From positions 1 through 63,018 of the forward strand of contig CAJOFV010000002.1 in assembly GCA_905233925.1 (NCBI GenBank): a DNA stretch of 63,018 nucleotides, given 5' to 3'. Made by a program: the position numbers and the translations under genes. Shown here piece by piece: positions 50,786 through 58,609 of this stretch; the stretch's first letter is position 1; each line of letters begins with the position of its first letter. The notes beneath the pieces were generated by a model. That model did not search any database. It was not told the origin of the DNA and saw nothing but the letters and a program-made list of their open reading frames with translations. This DNA comes from Paludibacteraceae bacterium (GTDB lineage Bacteria > Bacteroidota > Bacteroidia > Bacteroidales > Paludibacteraceae).

Positions 50786-52429
50786 ATGAAAAAAGGTTTT
50801 ATAGCAATTGCATTTATCGCTTTCCTGTTTACCTCTTGCGCGGACAGTTTCTTGTCGCGTGAACCGGCAGGAAGTACTGTCACGCAAACACTGTACGACA
50901 AGTTAAGCAGCGATAAACTGGAGAACAGCCTCAATGGCCTCTACTCCATGATTTATACGATGAACACCTCCCGTCATGATGAGTTCGGACAACGCAGTAT
51001 TGACCTCTGGGGTGACATCCTCTGCGCTGATATCGCCGTTACCGACAAGACCTACGGTTGGCTTTATACGGACGAGCAGATGCAGACCACCAGCCGTACG
51101 GGTACCATTTGGGCGTTCTACTATGATATTCTGCGTAATGCCAACATTGTGATTCGTAACATCAACAAGGACAGCGATGACCTGATGGCAAAGGTGGCAA
51201 AGAGCGGCTATCCTTCTACGGCTGCAAAAGGTACGTACGATATCGCTGCTGCGAATTATGCCCTCTGGCTGGCACAGGCTTTCGCAATGCGCGCGTACTG
51301 CTATTCCAACTTGGTACGTTGGTACACGCCTGTGGAGGAAAGTACGTATATGACGGGTTACACCATCAAGACGTATCCCTGCTGCCCGCTTTATACGGAG
51401 ACTAACTTCGAATCGCCGCAACCGCTCTCCACTTCCGAGCAGATTTATAACCAGGTATTCAAAGATCTGGCTAACGCCATCAAACTCTTCGAAGAGTTCG
51501 GCGCACTCTATCAGGAATTGGAAAAAAGCGAATATGCTCGTGATTCGAAACTGAAAATCAATATTGACGTGGCACGTGGCTTGCTGGCATACGCATACCT
51601 CAATGCTGCACCCTATTATGCAGTATATGGTGAGGAGAAGGCGTACTACCAGAAAGCACTGGACTACGCAACGGACGTGATGAAGAACGGCAAGTTCCAG
51701 ATTATCAAGAACGAGAACCTCTACACCACCGGTTTCAACAATGTGGAAGACCCGAGTTGGATGTGGGGACAGCACGTCGTTACAGAAACCGCCGGCGGTT
51801 TGAAATCCTGGTTTGGACAGGTTGATATTCACTCCTACAGTTATGCATGGGCTGGTGATACCAAAGTTATTGATGACAACCTCAAACAGGAAATCATGAA
51901 GCTGGAGTGGGATGGACGTATCAAATGGTTCAATGACGGATCCGTATATTCCAAGTTCAAAGATTGTCCGGATGGCAAGTTCTTCTCAGCGGCTTCTCCG
52001 GTTTCCACGGAGGATGATGATATTGACCGTGAGTGGTTGAGCGACAACGTCTTCATGCGTTATGAGTCAATGTACCTCATCGCTGCCGAAGCAAGTTATT
52101 TCTTGGGCGATGCTGCCGGTGCTGTGACCAACTACCTCAAGCCGATTCTGGAGCAGCGTCTCAATCCTGAGTATCCGGATTCGCAAGCTGATTTCAACAC
52201 CTATATCAACGGTCTTGCAGGCGAAGATGTTCTCAAGGCTATCACGTATAACTGGCGTGTTGAGATGTGGGGCGAAGGCTATGGCTTACAGACCTTCCGC
52301 CGTCTGACGAAGGAAACCAAGCGCGGTTCCAACCATGACTACCGTGCAGGTGCTTCCATTAAAGCGGGAGACCCCAACTATAACCTGAATATTCCGACTT
52401 CGGAAGCAACATATAATCCAAACATTTAG
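50786..52429 (+). CDS. SusD/RagB family lipoprotein
   Basis: Lipobox LFTSC, position after SusC, SusD-like helical repeats. Confidence 0.88.
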   Translation: MKKGFIAIAFIAFLFTSCADSFLSREPAGSTVTQTLYDKLSSDKLENSLNGLYSMIYTMNTSRHDEFGQRSIDLWGDILCADIAVTDKTYGWLYTDEQMQTTSRTGTIWAFYYDILRNANIVIRNINKDSDDLMAKVAKSGYPSTAAKGTYDIAAANYALWLAQAFAMRAYCYSNLVRWYTPVEESTYMTGYTIKTYPCCPLYTETNFESPQPLSTSEQIYNQVFKDLANAIKLFEEFGALYQELEKSEYARDSKLKINIDVARGLLAYAYLNAAPYYAVYGEEKAYYQKALDYATDVMKNGKFQIIKNENLYTTGFNNVEDPSWMWGQHVVTETAGGLKSWFGQVDIHSYSYAWAGDTKVIDDNLKQEIMKLEWDGRIKWFNDGSVYSKFKDCPDGKFFSAASPVSTEDDDIDREWLSDNVFMRYESMYLIAAEASYFLGDAAGAVTNYLKPILEQRLNPEYPDSQADFNTYINGLAGEDVLKAITYNWRVEMWGEGYGLQTFRRLTKETKRGSNHDYRAGASIKAGDPNYNLNIPTSEATYNPNI

Positions 52430-52479
52430 TCTGGAAGTTAATTAACTTAATTATTAACCATTTTTAAAAACAAAAAAGT

Positions 52480-53724
52480 ATGAAAAAGTTGTATTTTGGA
52501 ATCGCATTGTTGGCACTTGCTGTGACCTTTAATGCATGTAAAGACAAAAACTCCGCTGAAAGCGGTGGTAGTGAAGGCGGTGGTGATTCTCTGACCTCGC
52601 TCTCTATTGAGCCTGCTACGTTGACGATGGTGGCCGGTGAGTCTGTTCGTCTGGACGCTGTTTATGCACCGAAGGGTGCGAAGGTGACCCTCAAATGGAC
52701 ATCTTCTGATGAAAACGTGGCTACTGTTGCTTCTAACGGTACTGTTACCGCACTCAACATTGGTGAGGCTACTATTACTTTGTCTGCCGGTGGTAAGACT
52801 GCAAAGTGCGAAGTAAAAGTTTCTGCTTGGCATGAGACCTTTGACTTCACTGACTGCTTCCTCTATGGTTACGAGATTGATAGTACCAATCTTGTTTATG
52901 CTACCTACAAGGACAAAGACTTCGGTGAACTGAAGGTTACGTTCGCTAACATGGAGTTCTTGTTCTTCAGCGAGGGCTTTGGTTATCAGAATGACGGTCA
53001 CCTCGGTGGTACGGAAGATGGTGCTATGGCTGAGTGGAACACCAGTATCATGGTGGCTGCTGTTGCAGATAACCAGGACAACAAAGCGTTCGTAGACTGG
53101 ATGGGTCAATATAAGATTCTTACCTGGACGCTTGGTGCTTACTATGTAAACAAAGACACTGTTCATCAGACTATGCCGGGTGCTATCGATGCTCCTAACT
53201 ACGTTGCTAACATGAAGGGTGTCGTTGAAGCTATCAACGAGCAGAGCTCAACCAAGTACGGTGAATATATCAAGAAAGCTGCTGCTAACGTTACCGGTGC
53301 TGTGGTTCGTATTTATGAGTACGAAACCGATGAAAGCGGTGAAGGTGGTTACTATAGCAGCTATGTTCCGGATGGTATCTTCCAGAAGGGCAGCTGGGTT
53401 TATACGACCGGCGAGGACAACAAGAGCTCGCAGTATATGACCAAGATTGATTACACCGAGTTGGCAGTTGACTACCTGTTGAACAACCAGAATACCTTCT
53501 ATGGTATTGAGCTTGAGATGCAAGCTGACTCTACCTACAAGGTTGTTTCTGATGAGGTTAAATTCATGAAGACCATCAACTACGTTTACGGTCAAGATCC
53601 GCGCAACCAGGGTGTAAGCATGGAGCCCCAGCGTGTAATCCTGCCCGAGAAGAACGATCCTGAGTGGAACAAAATGCGTGAGGCTGTTGACAACTTCCGT
53701 CTCTCTGTAAAATACAAAAAGTAA
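52480..53724 (+). CDS. Surface lipoprotein with BIG2-like domain
   Basis: Lipobox TFNAC; LSIEPATLTMVAGESVRLDAVYAPKGAKVTLKWTSSDENVATVASNGTVTALNIGEATIT. Confidence 0.8.
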   Translation: MKKLYFGIALLALAVTFNACKDKNSAESGGSEGGGDSLTSLSIEPATLTMVAGESVRLDAVYAPKGAKVTLKWTSSDENVATVASNGTVTALNIGEATITLSAGGKTAKCEVKVSAWHETFDFTDCFLYGYEIDSTNLVYATYKDKDFGELKVTFANMEFLFFSEGFGYQNDGHLGGTEDGAMAEWNTSIMVAAVADNQDNKAFVDWMGQYKILTWTLGAYYVNKDTVHQTMPGAIDAPNYVANMKGVVEAINEQSSTKYGEYIKKAAANVTGAVVRIYEYETDESGEGGYYSSYVPDGIFQKGSWVYTTGEDNKSSQYMTKIDYTELAVDYLLNNQNTFYGIELEMQADSTYKVVSDEVKFMKTINYVYGQDPRNQGVSMEPQRVILPEKNDPEWNKMREAVDNFRLSVKYKK

Positions 53725-53745
53725 TTAATTGACGGTAAGTGAATA

Positions 53746-53781
53746 AAAGAAGGTGTGTCAACCGACACACCTTCTTCTTTT
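53746..53781. terminator. GAAGGTGTGTC-aacc-GACACACCTTC
   Basis: Perfect 11-bp stem followed by T-rich tract. Confidence 0.88.
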
Positions 53782-53820
53782 CTGCTCTTTCGTCTCGATT
53801 ATTTGATGACCTGTCTTTCT

Positions 53821-53875
53821 TCGAGTCCCAGCCGAGACGCTACCGAGACGTTAACGGGACGTTAGCACGTCGCCG
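53821..53875. repeat. 11-bp register array TCGAGTCCCAG CCGAGACGCTA CCGAGACGTTA ACGGGACGTTA GCACGTCGCCG
   Basis: Read directly. Confidence 0.8.
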
Positions 53876-53898
53876 GAACACTGCTTTTTGGCACGTTA

Positions 53899-54852
53899 TT
53901 ATTCCATTACGAAGAACTTCTTGCCGTTCTGGATATATATTTGTCCAGGAATGGTTTCTGTTACGCGGCGGCCGAAAATATCATAAATCGGAGCGTTGCT
54001 GTCAAGTCCGGCCTCCACCTCTTCAACTGCCTGCCAGTTTGTCGGAAACAGATTGAGAATGCATTTCTGGTTATAACTGATATCCAGTACCTCACCGCTC
54101 ATAGTAATCTTGGCGGCTAATTTGTTCAGGCGTACCCAATCATTGGCTTCACCGCCCCAACCCCAGTTAAAGTGGTATTCAGGGTATTTCTCATAGCCTT
54201 CTTGAATACGGAAACCGTCGCATACAAACGCGTGACCTGCACCTACTTGCTGTGTGGAGCTGTAGTAGATGGGACGTCCTGAACGCAGTTCGTCCTGCAG
54301 CATCTTATGGTATGCTACGTCGGTACAATCGGACTTGAGAATAAAATCGGAGTTTATATCATATCCGAAGTACTGTGACATAGCTCCAAGCACATCTTCG
54401 GAATTGGCACCGCTGCCATCCCAGTTGTAATCCATGTGTACTGCTGCGCCGCATGCAGACATCAGGTCAGCGATAGCATCTGCCTGTTGGCCGGTATAAC
54501 TGCCGGGCTTATATGTTTTCAGAATGTTTGCCCAGTCGGGTTTGTAACCTTCAAGGTTCTTCTCCACGGTGATGTTCAGCGTTTCGGTTTTGTAGCTGAT
54601 ACTACCGTGGCACTCTTTCGGATACTGGTAGTACGCCATTATTTGCGCCATAGCGGTGGCGACGCAGCCTGTCGGGCAGTTGGTGCCTTTTACGACGGGT
54701 GTGACTTTGTTGTACGGAGCGCCTTGGTCGAAGGCTATTTCACCCAATAACGGGCCAACCGTTTCCACGTACACTTTTTCCTGTCCTTGTGCGGGCAGCA
54801 TACATACTGCCACGAGGCATAGTGTAAAAATTCCTTTCTTCATAAGCATCAA
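53899..54852 (-). CDS. C10 (streptopain/interpain-like) cysteine protease with sorting-like tail and no evident propeptide
   Basis: TGCVATAMAQIMAYYQYP, GAGHAFVCDGF, FNWGWGG; tail YDIFGRRV..QIYIQNGKKFFV. Confidence 0.88.
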   Translation of the reverse strand: MMLMKKGIFTLCLVAVCMLPAQGQEKVYVETVGPLLGEIAFDQGAPYNKVTPVVKGTNCPTGCVATAMAQIMAYYQYPKECHGSISYKTETLNITVEKNLEGYKPDWANILKTYKPGSYTGQQADAIADLMSACGAAVHMDYNWDGSGANSEDVLGAMSQYFGYDINSDFILKSDCTDVAYHKMLQDELRSGRPIYYSSTQQVGAGHAFVCDGFRIQEGYEKYPEYHFNWGWGGEANDWVRLNKLAAKITMSGEVLDISYNQKCILNLFPTNWQAVEEVEAGLDSNAPIYDIFGRRVTETIPGQIYIQNGKKFFVME

Positions 54853-54878
54853 TATTTAAGTGATTATCATTTTGCCTG

Positions 54879-54910
54879 CAAAAGTACTACAAAAATTCGA
54901 CATCTGCAAG
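54879..54910 (-). promoter_or_regulatory. Promoter CTTG-N20-TACTTTTG upstream of C10 protease
   Basis: Motif match. Confidence 0.6.
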
Positions 54911-54948
54911 AGCGGATGGAGAAATATTCTCCAAACGCGCATTTTTTT

Positions 54949-55298
54949 GTGTAATGTGTAATGTTTAATGGGCAAAAAAACGTAGCGGAATGTGAAGAAG
55001 AGTAATAATCGTTCGTAACGAATGTGAAGATAAGAACGGGACCATCACGGGACCATTCCCTGACAACATGACTTTTAGAACACTTTAGACGAATAAGAAA
55101 TAAGGAATAAAGAATTAAGAAAATCACAAAAAATCGCAACTAAATTTGCATAGTTGCGATTTTTGTTGTCCAATTATCTCTTACCCCACTTTTACCGAAT
55201 CCTATACGAAGGATAAACGAACGATAAACGAATCATAAACAACGCATATGCATAAGAGTACCGCAAGAGAACCGTAAGAGAAGCATAAGACAAACATA
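54949..55298. repeat. Mosaic of five short-period arrays (7, 11, 7, 11, 11 bp)
   Basis: GTGTAAT x3 (54949); ACGGGACCATC x2-3 (55036); GAATAAG x4-5 (55091); 11-bp units in one register 55189-55298. Confidence 0.8.
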
Positions 55299-55415
55299 AC
55301 TGCTTTTTTGTTGTACCTCTTTGCCGCAAAGCAACAAGATATCATTCTCCACTACTACAGCGTAGCACAACAAAGAGCAGAAAAGTGCAGTATTTTCGGA
55401 AAAAGTACATTTTTT

Positions 55416-55447
55416 TTTGCACAATCCAAATAAAAGCAGTAATTTTG
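55416..55447 (+). promoter_or_regulatory. Promoter TTTG-N20-TAATTTTG
   Basis: Motif match; no convincing CDS begins downstream for about 400 bp. Confidence 0.7.
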
Positions 55448-55452
55448 CAGCC

Positions 55453-55810
55453 GATTCCGACGCCGGACTGTTTGCCAGGGTATGCAAATGACATTGCAAC
55501 GCCTTTGCATACAGCCAATCGGGCGGGGGGTCAAGAACCTGTGAGGCGGCATAGTGATGCACAAACGCCAAATAGGTTGTACATAGATGGCGTTTATTAC
55601 GCTTTGTATTGACACACGAAAACTTAGCAACTTTTTATTGGTCAGAACATGCAAAGTAATAATGAATGCCTATGGGTATGATTAGTACCCATGTTGTTGT
55701 TTCTTGACAGCATGGTAGTCATATCGGCGTAGGTTTCATTGTTGTTTATTATTCTGACGGTTTGCTAAGGCCTCGTGTGTGATGAGCAATAACGAGGCTT
55801 ATGCTTTTTT
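55453..55810 (+). ncRNA. Candidate structured RNA or long structured leader
   Basis: Promoter, perfect stems 55480-55488/55504-55512, 55563-55570/55588-55595, 55672-55678/55686-55692, and terminator hairpin 55770-55798 plus T6. Confidence 0.55.
55770..55810 (+). terminator. GCCTCGT-N15-ACGAGGC followed by TTATGCTTTTTT
   Basis: Perfect 7-bp stem plus T-run. Confidence 0.65.
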
Positions 55811-55861
55811 ATGCGCCTATGCGTGTGCGCGCGAACATTTAAAAAATAACAATATAGAACA

Positions 55862-56359
55862 ATGAAAAAGATTACACTTTTTGTAGTATTCGGTTTAATA
55901 ATCGGTACATCAAATGCTATTGCCCAGAGGAACAATTCTTCTGAAATGCAAAAGGAAATACAACTCCTCCGTCAGAAAATAGAACAATTAGAGCAACGTG
56001 TTCAGGAGTTGGAGCAGAATATGCCACAACAAGAACCGAAAATTCCTGTCATCCCTTGTATGGAAGCTGCATTTGATACAGAAACAGAATACAATGAGTT
56101 AGGCATGGGAGAGGGACCTAGCCAGCAAATTGCTTACCATATGGCGGTGCAAGAAGCAAAGAAAAATTTTTTTGCTCGAATAGATGCCCTTGCCCGTATA
56201 TTATTAAATACAACCAATACCATCACGGAGTCTCAAAAAGCTGATATTGTTGATAGTATGTGCAATATACGCTGCCGCAAGATATCAATAGAACCAACGG
56301 GAATGAATAAAGCATATGTTGCTGTTAGCATTAATAAGCCGAGTTACATAAGAAAATAG
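55862..56359 (+). CDS. Secreted coiled-coil protein with LPP20/FlgT-like C-terminal domain (tentative)
   Basis: Signal peptide; resembles next gene (IPCMEAAFDTETEYNELGMGEG..). Confidence 0.6.
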   Translation: MKKITLFVVFGLIIGTSNAIAQRNNSSEMQKEIQLLRQKIEQLEQRVQELEQNMPQQEPKIPVIPCMEAAFDTETEYNELGMGEGPSQQIAYHMAVQEAKKNFFARIDALARILLNTTNTITESQKADIVDSMCNIRCRKISIEPTGMNKAYVAVSINKPSYIRK

Positions 56360-56434
56360 AATCACTTAAATAATAAACAACGGAAGAAGCCGAAAATCCG
56401 ATAAAGAGTAGGCAAAACGAAACAACAAACAACA

Positions 56435-57238
56435 ATGAAAAAATCAGTATTAGTGGTACTTTCATTAGTACTTTGCATGTCATGTGCAGCCAAGAAGCCG
56501 GTTAAACAAGCAGAACCGAAAGTGGATCCCCAACAAGCGTATTTGGATAGCTTGAAGCGGGTGAAAGAAATTCGTCAAGTGGAAATGGAATTGCAAGCTC
56601 AAGAAGAAGATTTCAAGATGGAACGCGAAGCTAAAAAAGCCGAAAAACAATCTGAAATGGAGATTGCAAAACTGAAAGCTCAGAACGCACGTAATGCGAC
56701 AGCTATGCGTCTGGAGCAAAAATTGCACATCCCTTGCATTGAAGAGTCTTATGACAAACACGGCGAATACATGGCCGGACTTGGTATTGCAGAAAATCAG
56801 ATTGACCGTAAAGACGGTATTATGGCAGCAAACCGCATAGCTATTGAAGATGTCGCCACCCGCTATATTGGTACTATTTCAAACGCTGTAAGCAACTATG
56901 CAAAAGATGTAAATACTCGTCAGCGCCAACAAGTTAAAGAATCTGAACTGGAAGGAGAAGCTACAGCCATTGGTAAAAAAGCAATTGATAAATATGCCGA
57001 GGCAGTATGCCGTGAGTTCGGTCAGGCTCTGGATGGAACTTATACAGCGTATGTCGCAGTACATGTTCCAATTGGCAAAGTACTGAACGACTTACAAAAT
57101 CAAATGCAAGTTATCCAAGTAGATGCAGACCGTGCACGCTTCCGTCAATTCGTTGAAGAGGAGTTGAATAAACAGGCATTTGAAAAAGAGCAAGAGCAAA
57201 AGCAACTGGATGAACTTCGCCAACAAAATGGGCTTTAA
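56435..57238 (+). CDS. Lipoprotein with coiled coil and LPP20-like domain (tentative)
   Basis: Lipobox LVLCMSC; IPCIEESYDKHGEYMAGLGIAEN.. Confidence 0.65.
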   Translation: MKKSVLVVLSLVLCMSCAAKKPVKQAEPKVDPQQAYLDSLKRVKEIRQVEMELQAQEEDFKMEREAKKAEKQSEMEIAKLKAQNARNATAMRLEQKLHIPCIEESYDKHGEYMAGLGIAENQIDRKDGIMAANRIAIEDVATRYIGTISNAVSNYAKDVNTRQRQQVKESELEGEATAIGKKAIDKYAEAVCREFGQALDGTYTAYVAVHVPIGKVLNDLQNQMQVIQVDADRARFRQFVEEELNKQAFEKEQEQKQLDELRQQNGL

Positions 57239-57239
57239 T

Positions 57240-57668
57240 ATGAACCTGAAAATAACGTTATTTACCATAGTGGCTTCCCTAATGCCCGCTTTCACGTGGG
57301 CATTGGGGATGCCAGAATGGATTAAGCACATGCCAAAAGCAGGAAATGACACCTACTACTATCGTGTTACAAAAGCCGAAGGCAAAGATTACGAACAGGC
57401 TTATACCAAAGCGTTTTCTATGGCTATTCTTGAAAGTCAATGGAAGCTTGGGGTAAAAGTTTCAAAAACGGAGGACGTACAAACGGTTGAACAAACATTG
57501 CAAAATGAACTTAATCTGAAAAGCAGTAATATGGTTCTCCCGATGAACAAAGTCTGCGAATATGAACAAGCGAGTCAATACGGCGGAATTATTTTGTATT
57601 GTCTATGGCAAGTGGCTATGTATGGTAACGTGAAAGCCGAATTTGAAGATTATTTAGACTGCGAATAA
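57240..57668 (+). CDS. Secreted LPP20-like protein (tentative)
   Basis: MPEWIKHMPKAGNDTYYYRVTKAEGKDYEQAYTKAFSMAI. Confidence 0.6.
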   Translation: MNLKITLFTIVASLMPAFTWALGMPEWIKHMPKAGNDTYYYRVTKAEGKDYEQAYTKAFSMAILESQWKLGVKVSKTEDVQTVEQTLQNELNLKSSNMVLPMNKVCEYEQASQYGGIILYCLWQVAMYGNVKAEFEDYLDCE

Positions 57669-57671
57669 ATT

Positions 57672-58604
57672 ATGAAAAAACTACTACTATTATTGCTGTG
57701 TATTGGTATGGCATTGGCTGCATCGGCGCAGATGACGCGCCGACCGCGGTTCCGTCCGGACTGGGTATTCCAGGCGCCACGCCCGACTAACGGCACATAT
57801 CTTTATGTGGTAGAGCATGGAGAGGGATTCACAAAGCGTGAAGCATTGAATCAGGCTCTTGGTCGTGTGTTTCAAAGTACCGCCAACCGTATAGGAACAG
57901 CGATTTCCACAGATGAAGTGAACCGTGCCGTACAAAGCGGAACAGATTATGAAGTGATCGCACGCAACATGAAAGTGCCTATCAACAAAGTCTGTGAATT
58001 CCCCGTGCAGGATTCTGTTACAAACATGTGGACAATGTATATACTTTGCCAAGTTGCCAAAGCTGGCAATATTGTCCCTGAATTTGAAGCTACAGATGAG
58101 TGTACCAAACATGATATGTATAATAAATTAGTGGAGACTTGGGAGCAACAACAAAAAAACAAAGAGGAAGAACAAAAGCGTCTTTTGCGAAAAGTTAATG
58201 GCAAAGCAATGGCAGCTTCAATGTTTGTTCCCGGTCTTGGGCAGATGCTAAAAGGGAAATGGGGAGCTGGTGCAGGAATCTTAACTAGTGAAGTCTTGTT
58301 GCTTGGAGGAGGAACAGCATGTTATTTTCTCGGACAGGCTCAAATAAGTACAATGAATGCCCGAGGTACAACCTATGATGCATATACCGCAGCAAAAAAT
58401 ATGAAAAGTGCAACGGATATAGCTATGTACTCTTGTTTTGGTGCTGCCGGTGCAATTTATATCTTTAATTTGTGCCATGCATATCTCTGTCAGCCGACAG
58501 ATAAAGGTTTTAAGCGTTTATCGTATTATCCGGCTATTATTCCTACAAATGAATATATAAATCCCACCTATGCCTATGGCGTGGGGGTACAATACAAATT
58601 TTAA
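57672..58604 (+). CDS. LPP20-like domain plus Gly-rich TM region (tentative)
   Basis: RPDWVFQAPRPTNGTYLYVVEHGEGFTKREALNQALGRVF; parallel to previous gene. Confidence 0.65.
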   Translation: MKKLLLLLLCIGMALAASAQMTRRPRFRPDWVFQAPRPTNGTYLYVVEHGEGFTKREALNQALGRVFQSTANRIGTAISTDEVNRAVQSGTDYEVIARNMKVPINKVCEFPVQDSVTNMWTMYILCQVAKAGNIVPEFEATDECTKHDMYNKLVETWEQQQKNKEEEQKRLLRKVNGKAMAASMFVPGLGQMLKGKWGAGAGILTSEVLLLGGGTACYFLGQAQISTMNARGTTYDAYTAAKNMKSATDIAMYSCFGAAGAIYIFNLCHAYLCQPTDKGFKRLSYYPAIIPTNEYINPTYAYGVGVQYKF

Positions 58605-58609
58605 TGGGC

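Noticed and set aside
55385-55612. 75-aa ORF over the candidate RNA (ends LYIDGVYYALY)
   Set aside because: Begins inside the promoter, crosses the first two stems, no recognisable domain. The YAL ending briefly suggested a tmRNA tag, but no tRNA-like domain or GGTTCGA arm is present.
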